22,180 bases of DNA from Pelargonium nanum (GCA_036897485.1 JAYMTF010001628.1:1-22180); one strand, 5' to 3'. Positions 1 through 9,545 are shown, counted from the first letter of the stretch. Numbers and translations are program-made. The notes: generated by a model from the letters alone, not told the origin.

Positions 1-146
1 ATTTCTTTTCAAGTTTACGATATTAAAATTTTAATTTATAATTTATTGAAAAATGAGAGACAAATATTATTATTTCTTAACTCAAATAACATGAGTTAAT
101 TTCTTGGAAAGCAAAAGACATTATGGACGTTTATTATAAAAAATGA

Positions 147-315
147 AGGGTATTACAGTAATATGACTTTCCCACCACTAGGGAAAGTACATGGGATTTT
201 AAAATCCCACCTCCCCCATGGGTTTTTAGATTCCCATGTATGTGAGATAATTAACCAACTCGGGAATGTTACTTTCCCCACCCACTTTCCTTTACTGGTT
301 TACCAAACATTAGAT
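147..315. mobile_element. Foldback (MITE-like) element upstream of SQD2
   Basis: This stretch is unusually dense in inverted repeats. ACTTTCCC (166-173) pairs perfectly with GGGAAAGT (181-188) across a 7-nt loop. TGGGATTTTAAAATCCCA (192-209) is a perfect 18-bp palindrome. ACATGGGA (189-196) is mirrored by TCCCATGT (232-239), and another pair of the GGGAA/TTCCC type lies at about 264-280. Several short hairpins in a row, with no coding potential, are typical of plant foldback or MITE-type non-autonomous DNA elements. I could not find a clean target-site duplication, so the ends are approximate and the superfamily is open. A small ORF that crosses it is not a gene. It lies about 1 kb upstream of the SQD2 start, so an effect on that promoter is possible but not shown. 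Confidence 0.45.
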
Positions 316-1050
316 TTTAGTTTCACTATCAACTTGCCCTTATTACATCAACTTTCCCTTATAAAAAAAAATAGTTCCCAAAAAGAAGTACAAGCTCATG
401 ATGTGTAGTTTTTAGTTTGTACTTCTTTTTTCCTTTTCCTTAACCTTTTCTCAAGCTCATGTACTCATTAAGTGGTGGTTTATAACTTATTGTGAGTTGA
501 AGAGCAAACTAATCAAAGCTTAAAGTGGTCAAAATCAATAAAAAAAAAGTTAGCATACTCGAAACGGGTTAGCGAGAAAATTTAATAGTGCACGACTATA
601 AAAAGAAGGATGTTGCAGGTCATTTCAGAACTGTATAGATTATGCTTTAGACATTTTAGAGTGTTCATAATTATAATTTTGAAAAATTCAGCCGACGCTC
701 GGAATGAATAACAAATCACACGTTTGTTTTTTTTAATTGAATCTCACACAAAACCTATTTTACCGAGAAATCATCACAAGTTGAAAACTTCTTGACCAAA
801 CTATTATGTAGCGAGACTATTATTGTTGTAGAAACCTTAGAATCTCATCAATCATATCGAACTCATTTATAACTAACTACTTATTCTAATATCTTGTTAC
901 ATCTGGTATTAAATCTTCCACTTTAGAATCTACCCAAGTCAAAATCTTATTTTTATGCTAAATTTCAATAACAATTCAAATTAACTTTAATCAAATAGTC
1001 AAATTGTCATAAGAAACTCAGAACAAATTATTACATTTGACTTTTTTATC
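316..1050. other. AT-rich upstream intergenic DNA
   Basis: This stretch is AT-rich and shows no ORF of credible composition, no splice-compatible exon chain and no RNA gene that I can recognise. It is distal upstream sequence of SQD2. Short A-tracts and T-tracts are the only visible structure. Confidence 0.6.
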
Positions 1051-1082
1051 TGACGTGTCATATTTCAGTTGCTGACGTGGCA
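1051..1082 (+). promoter_or_regulatory. Paired ACGT (bZIP-type) boxes upstream of SQD2
   Basis: Two boxes with an ACGT core sit 22 bp apart: TGACGTGTCA at 1051-1060 and TGACGTGGCA at 1073-1082. The second has the C-box/G-box hybrid form known to bind plant bZIP factors, and the first is nearly palindromic (TGAC..GTCA). They lie about 40-75 bp upstream of the candidate TATA box and about 210-240 bp upstream of the start codon, a usual place for proximal elements. Binding is inferred from the motif only. Confidence 0.45.
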
Positions 1083-1123
1083 AGGAAAAAAGAATTTGGA
1101 AGATGAACCCAAAACCCAAATTG

Positions 1124-1131
1124 GTATATAC
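1124..1131 (+). promoter_or_regulatory. P1BS-type phosphate-starvation element overlapping the TATA box
   Basis: GTATATAC is an exact match to the P1BS consensus GNATATNC, the binding site of PHR1-type MYB-CC factors. It overlaps TATATA at 1125-1130, the best TATA-box candidate of the SQD2 gene. From that box, transcription would start near 1155-1165 and give a CT-rich leader of about 125-135 nt. SQD2 is a known phosphate-starvation-responsive gene in Arabidopsis, so the element is biologically sensible. An 8-bp site with two free positions occurs by chance about every 3 kb in DNA of this composition (my rough estimate). Confidence 0.45.
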
Positions 1132-1171
1132 TGATAGAACCCAGAAATTGATGCTGTTCTTCAAAAAAACA

Positions 1172-1179
1172 GAATATCC
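1172..1179 (+). promoter_or_regulatory. Second P1BS-type element
   Basis: GAATATCC again matches GNATATNC exactly, 48 bp downstream of the first site and 110 bp before the SQD2 start codon. If transcription starts from the TATA box at 1125 it lies at the beginning of the leader; with a later start it lies in the core promoter. Two matches within 56 bp are more telling than one. Whether PHR1-like factors bind here is inference. Confidence 0.45.
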
Positions 1180-1288
1180 ATAGCCAAGCTTCTCTTCTAC
1201 CACTCAATCGCTCACTCACTCTCAATCTCCATTATATTCTCAAAATTTCCACTTCCGCTCAATCTTTGATACTTAAACCATCTTCAAC

Positions 1289-4200
1289 ATGAACACCTCC
1301 TCCATTTCTCTCTCTACAAACCCATCTCTCTCTCCTCCATTTCTCTCCTCTACACAATCTCCAATTTCTGTCACATTCTTGGGTTATCAACCGTCTCGAG
1401 CAAAACCCATTACTCTTTTCTGCAAAAGGAGTGGTTTTGGTTACTCCGAGAAGCTGAAGGGTCGGAGGGAATTTGATATTGGAGCTGGAAATATGACTGT
1501 TACGGAGGCGAGGGAGGAGGGAGAGGAAGAGGGTCCTCCTCCATTTGATGATTCCATGAGGAACTCTGGGCCTCGCCGGATAGCTCTCTTTGTGGAACCG
1601 TCTCCTTTTGCGTGAGTGATTTGAATTTAGCTTTGTGTGGTCAACTATGAAATGCCCATTTGGTCAAGATTGTTTTTTGGGGTGTAGTTTATGCTAATTT
1701 GTGGTTTTGTTTTGGTTGTCATTTATACCCACATTGTGTTTGATGAATTGACTGTCATAGTGTGAGTTATGGGTTCTGAGTAGTTGAGGTAGTTGTTGAT
1801 TTAGATGGCAGTTTGGTTATTTTTGTATGTGGTATTGTTTTGGTTCTCATTTATGCTCACATTGTGCTTTGATGAAATGACTGTGATAGTGTGAGTTTTG
1901 GATTTTGAACAATCTTTACTTGTAGGAGGTTGTAATTGAGCTAGTTGTTGATTTAGAATGCAATTTGGTTATTTTTGTATGTGTTTTTGTTTTGGTTCTC
2001 ATTTATGCTTTGATGAATTGACTGTGATAGTGTGAGGTTTGGATTTTGTACCATCTTAACTTAACTTGTAGGAGGTTGTAGTTGAGCTAGTTGTTTATTT
2101 AGAATGCAATTTGGTTATTTTTGTATGTGTTTTTGTTTTGGTTTTGGTTGTCATTTATGCTCACATTGTGCTTTCAGCTTTGATGAGTTGACTGATAGTG
2201 TGAGTTTTGGATTTTGAGCAATCTTAACTTGTAGGAGTTTGTAGTTGAGGTAATTGTTGATTTAGAATGCAGTTTGGTTATTTTTGTTTGTGGTATTGTT
2301 TTAGTTGTCATTTATGCTCACATTGTGTTTGATGAATTGACTGTGAGTTTTGGACTTTGAACAACCTTAACTATTAGGAGGTTGTAGTTGAGCTAGTTGT
2401 TAATTTAAAATGCATGGTTATTTTTGTATGCGTTTTGGTTAAATTGTTATTTTATGCTCAAATTATGCTTTGATGAATTGACTGTGATAGTGTGAGTTTT
2501 GTATTTTGAACTATCTTAACTGTAAGGGGGTTGTAGTTGAGCTAACTATTAATTTAAAATGCAAGTTGGTTATTTTTGTATATACATTGCACCGGATCAT
2601 GCTATGATGATTCATGTCACAACTTTCATGCTTCCTTCTTTAGCTTGGATATGACCTGGTGGTTCCTCCAACAGTGGCATGATCTTGGAAGATTATTTAA
2701 GTTTAGATGCAAAAAGAATTGTGGTTTTTGTTGTTTTCAGGGTTCTATGTAGTTCTTGTAGTGTTATCGTTCTAAACGTGACCGCATACCAAATAGCCAA
2801 TTGACAGATTGCTGAGATCTATAAGGTCTAAGATAAGATATTGAATTCATTTGAAGTAGTATTGCCTTTTTTCCCAGTTTTTTACCTCGTGTGATACTAT
2901 TGTGTACATCTCTAGAGGCTATAAATGGCAATGCCAATTGACTGATGACCAATTTGTATGCCTTTTTCCATAAATAAAAAATGTTCCTTATGCACTATAG
3001 TATTGATGAATAGAAATGTTTGGCAGATCCTTTTCTTCTATAATCTATTCTCTTTTTTTGGGCTGTTAGTTAAAATTGTAAGGGCTAAATATTAAATGCT
3101 GTGTGTTTATTTTGCAGATATGTGTCGGGGTATAAAAACCGGTTTCAGAATTTTATTAGATATCTACGTGAAATGGGAGATGAGGTATATCTTATATTTA
3201 TTCCTTTCACTTAAATTAGTGAAGGTTTGCTTGTGTATGGAACTTCAATATTCATTTTTACATTTGCCGTTCTCAGCTAAACTAGGATCCAGATTGACTC
3301 TTGTAGTCTCAAGTTGAAACTTTGGATATTAGATTTGCTACAGTCTATATTTATATATTCACATTGGTTGATTAATGATGTTGTAGGTTATGGTCGTGAC
3401 AACTCATGAAGGAGTACCCCAAGAATTTTATGGAGCCAAATTGATTGGATCTCGGAGGTTGCTATTTATGCCTAATGTTAATTATTTTTTTCTCTTTTTA
3501 TCTGCTCATACTAGTTTTTGTTTTAAAATAAGGGTAAAAATATAGATTAGTATCTTTTACTTAGGCTCATTTGCAGACAGATCCCTATACTTTATTACCC
3601 GTCAACTAACTCCTTGTACTTTCATTATTTCATCCCATCAGTTAGATTTAACTTAATTTTCTCTCTCACACACATGATCTCTATTTTTTTTTTACAAAAT
3701 ACTCAATATACCCTTACTATCACCATAAGTTTTGCATTTCCCGAAATGAAAAAATGAAAGTACATCAAGTTAGTCGTCGCGAAAAAGAAATATAGGGAGC
3801 TATATGCAAATGGAGCTAAGTATATGGTATTTATCTGCAATTGACCCTTAAAAAATAACTTACAATTAACCCCTTATTGATATAAGACAAATAAATCTCT
3901 TGAATGATACAACAGTGAGATAAATATTCAAGTTGACGGGTGACTTGGTTTTCAAGACAAGTAGAATAGAGTGATGACTGGAGTGACATGAGAGAAACAT
4001 TGTTACGACTTTAAACAGTACCAAGCCAAAGTTGACTGCCAGTCAAACTATTATGAAGTTGGAAGTTCAGTCTCTTAAATTGCTGTTGGATTAAGTTATA
4101 AGTTGTGCCACATTGTGCTTTTCGTGGATTCAACTTATTAGATAGATACAGCTTCCCTTATGTTCACTCCTAAATTGTTTTAATTTTAATGTTTGCAGCT

Positions 4201-6783
4201 TTCCCTGTCCCTGGTATCAGAAGGTGCCGCTTTCTCTAGCACTTAGTCCGAGAATAATCTCTGCGGTTGCTCAATTTAAGCCCGACATTATACATGCATC
4301 GTCACCTGGGATAATGGTAAGCTTGAATTGGCATTTGTGTTTTTTTTTCCTTCTTTTAAGAATTGCTTTACTGATGCTTGGCTGACCATTACGTGCTTTC
4401 TTGTAGGTTTTCGGTGCTCTCATTATTGCAAAATTATTGTCTGTCCCCATAGTGATGTCTTATCATACTCACGTTCCAGTGTGAGTTTTAGCTTTTACTT
4501 GTCTTTGTAACTCCTTCGCTTGTACTTATTAAATTAGTTGACGATGGCTGATTCGTTGCTTATTTTTCCTGCAGATATATACCAAGATACACGTTTAGTT
4601 GGCTCGTAAAACCTATGTGGTTGGTCATAAGTATGGAGACTTCTTGTTCGTGCTTTTTTCCATGCGAAGTTTTTAGAGGTTTGATCACTTATATAAACTT
4701 TAAATCTTTTTATCAGAATTTCTTCACAGAGCAGCAGATCTTACTCTGGTGCCATCGGCTGCCATAGCGAAGGATCTCCGAGTAGCTAGAGTGACAGCAG
4801 GTGAATATAAATATCTGTAGCCGGAAATGAAAATAAATATATGGTATTTCTTTTTACTAGGTAATATCTGTACAGCACAAAACCATTCAGTGATTGTTAT
4901 ATTCTGATTTGTTCTAACCTTTGCCAATTTCAGCTAATAAGATCCGTCTTTGGAACAAGGGTGTCGATTCTGAGAGTTTCAATCCTCGTTACTACTCCCA
5001 TGAAATGAGACTAAGACTAAGGTACGACCTGCCTCTCACCGTTCCTATTGCTTTTTCATGTGTAGCAATTGATTTCGTTCTTATACATTTTCATCCACCA
5101 CAGTGGTGGTGAACCCGAGAAACCTCTGATAATCCATGTTGGACGACTTGGAGTAGAGAAGAGTTTGGATTTCCTCAAAAGGTAGTGTTTTCCTCACAAG
5201 TCGTTTCTTTATCTCTACTAAAAAAGTAAGTTGCAATTCCTAACTTTTTTAGGTTATTTAAAATCTTAAAAGCTCAAAACGCTATCTCTGTTTCATAGTG
5301 ATGCAATTCTTATTGAAAGTGAAGGCCGAAGAATTACATGAAAACTAAGAAACCCTAGATTCTTTACTGAAAGTCCTGAAAGGAATCATCATCATAAGCT
5401 AAAAACAAAACGAAGTTATGCAACAGCCATTTATTAGTTATACCTCCTAGCTGAGAATAACCCAAATTAGAATACAATAATTTCTAAAAAGTAGAAAATG
5501 ACTCAAACGCCCAAAAATGAACTCAGAACGCGAAAGTATGGACCGTTTTGCTTGGACCGAGCAAATTTGAGCCCAGTCTGTTGGCATCACTGTTGAAGCC
5601 CAATGGTGCTTCATCTCCTACATCACACAACGAGTTCATGCTTTCCAGCTAAATATTTATTGTGTCATCGCTCAAATTTGATCTCCCATGCTTCATTCTA
5701 GTTCTATTTTAGGTAATGATTGTGCTCTTCGTATAGTTCACAAATCTAACATCTGAAACCTACAACTTTAACAGGGTCATGGATCGGCTTCCAGAAGCTC
5801 GGATTGCTTTCATTGGAGACGGGCCATATCGGTAAGCGGCTAATTACTGTCTTGAACTTGACATGTTTTACTGAGAGAGATGTTTTACTTTGAAAGAGTT
5901 CTCGAGGGGAACTTTTATATGACCTCAGCATAAGATATCGTTTAGGAAACTGAGATCTTGTAGCCATAAAAATGAGAATTTTGACCCAAAATCCCATCCG
6001 CATTTTTGTGGTTTCGAGTCACACAAAATATGCTCGCTTCGATTTCGGGTAGGGTTTACTAGGCTAGATATGCGGATCATAACAGACAACCACACTGAAC
6101 CCATGCATTCTCCATTACAAACCCGCACATCTTGCGGGCCGGACCCGAAACCCAAATTGCCAATTCTACTCCCAAGTTCAGGGACATGTATTTTTTTCAT
6201 ATTGAGGTCTTATGAAGCAAAAAAAAAACGTTTTGTTTGTCCAGAAAAATAAAACGTATACTCGGGTAAATGAGAGTGCCTTGTTCTTGACAGGGAGGAG
6301 CTAGAAAAGATGTTCGCAGGCATGCCTGCAGTATTTACCGGAATGTTACTAGGCGAAGAACTATCCCAAGCATATGCAAGTGGAGACGTTTTCATGATGC
6401 CCTCAGAATCCGAAACTCTAGGTCTCGTCGTCCTGGAATCCATGTCTTCCGGAGTCCCTGTAGTCGCAGCTCGCGCTGGAGGAATCCCGGACATAATCCC
6501 CGCGGATCAGGAAGGCATAACCGGGTTCCTATTCAATCCCGGAGACTTGGAAGACTGTCTGAGCAAGTTGAAGCCTCTATTGCACAACCGCGTGATGAGA
6601 GAAGCCATGGGAAGAGCCGCCCGACAAGAAATGGAGAAGTACGATTGGAAGGCAGCGACACGTAAGATACGCGATGAACAATACGAAGCTGCCATCTGGT
6701 TCTGGCGCAGGAAGAGGTCTCAGATGCTGAGACCGTTACAATGGCTCGTAAAACGCATGTTCCCGTCTCCGGAAGCTGTGTAA
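1289..6783 (+). CDS. SQD2: Sulfoquinovosyltransferase SQD2, chloroplastic (11 exons)
   Basis: SQD2 transfers sulfoquinovose from UDP-sulfoquinovose to diacylglycerol at the chloroplast envelope. This is the last step of sulfolipid (SQDG) synthesis, which lets plants replace phosphatidylglycerol when phosphate is scarce. Exons I place: 1289-1611, 3118-3184, 3387-3457, 4199-4316, 4407-4480, 4575-4630, 4717-4800, 4934-5021, 5104-5181, 5775-5831, 6294-6783. Every intron is GT-AG and the phases add up to 1506 nt, 501 residues plus TAA; Arabidopsis SQD2 is about 510 (from memory). Residues 1 to about 85 are Ser/Thr/Pro-rich and serve as a plastid transit peptide, followed by RRIALFVEPSPF and YVSGYKNRF. 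It is a GT4-family GT-B enzyme: HVGRLGVEK (305-313) carries the conserved Arg308 and Lys313, and Glu379 and Glu387 form the E-x7-E donor-site motif. KGVDSESFNP and GDGPY are also typical. The start has A at -3 (CAACATGAA) and follows a CT-rich leader. The exons look whole. Confidence 0.95.
1712..2582 (+). repeat. Six-copy tandem array in SQD2 intron 1
   Basis: Intron 1 (1612-3117) is largely built of one repeated unit. The landmark TGATGAATTGACTGTGATAG, with small variations, recurs at 1741, 1870, 2011, 2181, 2330 and 2471, so the unit is about 129-170 bp. Other shared blocks are GGTTATTTTTGTATGTG, TCATTTATGCTCACATTGTG and GGAGGTTGTAGTTGAGCTAG. Copies differ by point changes and short indels, so the array is old enough to have diverged but still easily aligned. 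It lies wholly within the intron and does not touch the splice sites. The T/G-rich strand is the sense strand. Confidence 0.85.
3531..3848. mobile_element. Foldback element with 93-nt inverted arms in SQD2 intron 3
   Basis: The left arm (3531-3623) and the right arm (3756-3848) are both 93 nt and are reverse complements at roughly 70% of positions by eye. They begin AGGGT and end ACCCT, share CATTTGCA, CTCCCTATA and ACTAACT, and both arms finish at GTACTTTC. The 132-nt centre has no coding capacity. Flanking bases TTTAAAATA (left) and TAAAAAATA (right) match at 7 of 9 positions and could be a decayed 9-bp target duplication, which with long inverted arms would fit a Mutator-like non-autonomous element; this is tentative. 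It lies in intron 3 (3458-4198), well away from the splice junctions, so the gene tolerates it. Confidence 0.65.
5985..6185. repeat. GC-richer repeat-like patch in SQD2 intron 10
   Basis: Intron 10 (5832-6293) contains a block richer in GC than its flanks, with scattered ACCCGAAACCC, GCGGGCC and ACCCGC motifs typical of decayed dispersed repeats in plant introns. ORFs read through it on both strands have no recognisable protein content. I see no terminal repeats, so I cannot name a family. Confidence 0.3.
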
Positions 6784-7191
6784 ATTCACGGGTTTGACGT
6801 AAAATGTCGATTTGTTGTATATTATAGATCATATTTGTGTAGTAATGTACCGTAAATTCATCGAATCCGGTGTAAGCAGTTAGGGTTATGAAGATGATTG
6901 AACCTTAAATTTGGTTGGTTCCATGAAGATTGTTGTTAACTAGAATCAATTCTATTAGCTGTGTAAAAGAAGTTTATACAGTTAACTTTAAATGATATTA
7001 CCATATTGCACTTGATTGTCAATGAGTTTACACCATGTAGTGTGAGGGCATTTTTGGAATCACGTGTCTCATACCTATATATCTGTTGCATCAATATATA
7101 TTTGACACGTCAGTGAAAATTAACACTTTATATCATGAATAGCTCAGAATAAATGTAACATAGAACATAAAGTTAACGCACGTTTATAGAC
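6784..7191. other. 3' flank of SQD2 and start of convergent spacer
   Basis: This is the 3' untranslated and downstream region of SQD2. TTGTATATT and TTTGTGTAGTAATGT at about 6814-6848 are U-rich sequences of the kind used as plant far-upstream 3'-end signals, but no canonical AATAAA is well placed. A CACGTG core lies near 7062. No coding region is seen. Confidence 0.4.
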
Positions 7192-7595
7192 TTGACGTAA
7201 AATGACCGTTTTGTTCCAAATTAATGTATGTACGATTCTGATAAGATTAGTATATTAGTCTAATCAAACTAACTATTACGAAGTTTTATATCTGATTCAT
7301 GCATGTACTATTTTGATGTAATGAGCATATTAGTCTTATAAATTTAATTATTATGAATCAAATTAGAAGTCATTGTCATTATGTTTGTTCAATTTTAAGT
7401 AGAACAATTTGTGAAATCACGTTAAACAGTTGACAGACTTTAAAAAACGTGCTTCTATGATACATAGATGTGACGTGAAATGATCGTTTTGTATCAAGTG
7501 AATGCATGTACGATTTAATAGGATAATTATATTGATCAAATTAAAATAAAGTCATTGTCGATCTATTTTAAGTAAAATAATTAGAATTTTACGGT
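7192..7595. repeat. Decayed three-part repeat between the convergent genes
   Basis: Blocks recur at about 7192-7297, 7298-7420 and 7469-7595. TTGACGTAAAATGACCGTTT near 7193 returns as GTGACGTGAAATGATCGTTT near 7470; AATGTATGTACGATT (7223) returns as CATGCATGTACTATT (7298) and AATGCATGTACGATT (7501); and AAGTCATTGTC with TTTTAAGTA is shared by the last two. A weaker relative (TTTGACGTAAAATGTCGATT) lies just after the SQD2 stop at about 6792. The spacing is uneven, so this is an old local duplication rather than a clean satellite. Confidence 0.6.
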
Positions 7596-7934
7596 TCTTG
7601 ATTTCAACCTTATCAAAAAAAAAATAATGGTGAGAATAACATAAATTGATTTGATTTGAGATGACAAATTAAACTAATTAAAGATAATGGCAAATAAATA
7701 TTTATATAAGCATAAGCATATGGTACACACTAATATATTCCAAACACATCCAAAACGACACCGTATCATCTTCTCCCCTTTCCAAATGTTTTTTGAACCT
7801 CAAAAAATCATCCACTTTCCAAATATTTTGCCCAATTTTTTAGGAGATATATCGAGAGGGCTGACACCCTGCATCGCACCTGCATCAGAATCACTGCACC
7901 TCCACCGTCTAATTACATTCAAATTTCAATCAAA

Positions 7935-9353
7935 TCACACAAATTCCGACACGTATTGCATGAACTCGTTATCGGCTTCAAGGCCCGCCATGGTTTCTGG
8001 CGCCAAAACCACCTCCAGATCGACGCTCCCGTTTCCGTCCCGTCCCGGAAACGCCGAGATCTTGCCGTCGAACTTGTTGGCCCGGCCGCTCCGAACCGCC
8101 AGCGGCCGGCCCCACCCGAAATCGTTGTTGTACATCGGGAACCGCGGCGAGCTCCCCATGGTGATCGACGCGCCGTCCGCGTTTCCTAGAGGGAACAGCC
8201 TCGGCTCGCGCTCCCAATCCGCGACTCCGCGCCGGACCGTGGCGTCATCGTGCGCGACGACGTTTTTGTGGAGCAGATCCGCGCTCCATCCGAGGTCACG
8301 GGAGAGGAGCTCCTCGGCGGGAGCGACGGTCGGGATGCTCTGGATCGCGTTCCCGAAGTAGTGAGAGTCGAGCCGCGGCTCGAGGCGGTGGCGGCAGTTC
8401 ACGGCCATCCGGAACGTCGTCGTTTTGCTCGGAGGAAGCTTCCGGGCCCGAGTCACGGACCGCCAGAGCTGCGCGGAGAGAGACTGGAACGACGAAATCT
8501 CCGCCGCCGCCGGAGCACGGTTCGACTTAACGGACGTTATCTTTCCGTTATCTCCGTTAACGGATTTCCAACCGTCATTGTGCTGTTTTCCGAAAATCTC
8601 GGCGGTTAGCGGCTTCACGCCGATGCCGTGATTGGCTCTGAATTTGAGCTTCAAAATTGATTCTCTGCTGAAATGGAAGATTCGCTCCCGGAGCGGCTCG
8701 TCGCTGGCGAACGTGATCTTCGGGCCGCCGGCGGGGAACCGGAGCACCGCCGGCGTGTCGAAGACCGTGTCGCGGCAAAAGTCCGGGAGGATCGAGATTT
8801 TCTTGACTCCTCTGTGGACCTCGGCGAATGTGTTGAAGAAGTGCCAGAAGGAGGTCCCGTCGGCGACGGCGTGGTTCATTGTCACGCCGACGAAGACGCC
8901 GTCGGCGAGCTCGGTGACCTGGACGGCGGCGAGGGGCTTGGAGTGGCCGGAGTAGCTGACGGTGAAGTCAAAGGTGAAGAACTCCTTGAAGCAGTCGGGG
9001 ATATCGGCGGCGACGGGAAGAATGTTGGCGACCGAGATGTGGTTAGCTCTGGCGTGAATAAAGTCTATGCCGTAGTCATTGCATATGATGCTGATGTGGC
9101 CGTCGGAGTCGGTGGAGAACCGGCCGGCGAGGGCGGGGAAGTGGGAGAGAGTGGTGGAGAGGGAGGTTTTGAGGGCGGCGATGAGGCTATCGCCGCCGCT
9201 GATTGGGGGGAGGGAGAGGAGAACCCCCTTTTGAATGTAGTGGCAAGAGAGCATGCAAATATCGGAGACGGAGAGCCTGAGAGGCTCGAGGGAGGAGGAT
9301 TGGTCGGGGCGAATAGTACATTTTGAGACGAGTTCTGTTTGAGAAGAAGGCAT
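7935..9353 (-). CDS. BAHD-family acyltransferase, EPS1/At3g50280-like (single exon)
   Basis: BAHD enzymes transfer acyl groups from CoA thioesters to hydroxyl or amine groups of specialised metabolites, normally in the cytosol. The protein has 472 residues, usual for the family. The catalytic HxxxD motif is HAVAD at 161-165 with general base His161, and the structural DFGWG motif is whole at 411-415. The opening LSVSDICMLSCHYIQKGVLL (27-46) and the FPALAGR block (72-78) are typical of the clade around Arabidopsis EPS1 and uncharacterised acetyltransferases such as At3g50280; the substrate cannot be told from sequence. I chose ATG 9353-9351 (MPSSQTEL...) because the frame stays open to 9584, but that extension is proline-rich, unlike any BAHD, and contains the TATA box. 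There is no intron. The gene is strikingly GC-rich against AT-rich flanks, which also creates long spurious antisense frames. It is convergent with SQD2, 1151 bp between stops. Confidence 0.93.
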   Translation of the reverse strand: MPSSQTELVSKCTIRPDQSSSLEPLRLSVSDICMLSCHYIQKGVLLSLPPISGGDSLIAALKTSLSTTLSHFPALAGRFSTDSDGHISIICNDYGIDFIHARANHISVANILPVAADIPDCFKEFFTFDFTVSYSGHSKPLAAVQVTELADGVFVGVTMNHAVADGTSFWHFFNTFAEVHRGVKKISILPDFCRDTVFDTPAVLRFPAGGPKITFASDEPLRERIFHFSRESILKLKFRANHGIGVKPLTAEIFGKQHNDGWKSVNGDNGKITSVKSNRAPAAAEISSFQSLSAQLWRSVTRARKLPPSKTTTFRMAVNCRHRLEPRLDSHYFGNAIQSIPTVAPAEELLSRDLGWSADLLHKNVVAHDDATVRRGVADWEREPRLFPLGNADGASITMGSSPRFPMYNNDFGWGRPLAVRSGRANKFDGKISAFPGRDGNGSVDLEVVLAPETMAGLEADNEFMQYVSEFV

Positions 9354-9476
9354 TTTTGCAAAACTCGAGGAAATGGATATAAGAGCGGATTGGATTGAGT
9401 TTAATTGAATGTGCGGGATAGGGATGGGAGTGGAAATGGGAGTATAGTGTGAAAGGTGAGGGAGGAGGGGATGGGG

Positions 9477-9484
9477 TTTAAATA
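9477..9484 (-). promoter_or_regulatory. TATA box of the BAHD gene
   Basis: On the minus strand this reads TATTTAAA, 124 bp upstream of the chosen ATG, between two C-rich tracts. A start site about 30 bp downstream would give a leader of roughly 90-95 nt, rich in C, T and A. Its position rules out translation from the upstream in-frame ATG at 9584. Confidence 0.6.
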
Positions 9485-9545
9485 GGGGGGAGGGGGATTT
9501 TGGGGTGCATGAACTTGGGAATAGAGGTAGTATCTTTGGTGGTGG

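Noticed and set aside
5260-5700. Possible old LTR-type fragment on the minus strand in SQD2 intron 9
   Set aside because: Some phrases resemble plant LTR ends, but I could not find paired termini, a flanking duplication or internal coding, so no element is called.
6310-6783. Separate 157-residue glycosyltransferase-like gene
   Set aside because: It is the last exon of SQD2: the frame joins at 6294 to the previous exon with correct phase.
7687-8361. 224-codon plus-strand ORF
   Set aside because: It starts in AT-rich spacer and runs into the antisense of the BAHD 3' end, with low-complexity content and no recognisable domain.
8673-9326. 217-codon plus-strand ORF inside the BAHD gene
   Set aside because: Its Gly/Glu/Val/Asp-rich composition is the antisense shadow of the GC-rich BAHD coding strand; the minus-strand frame has full family motifs.
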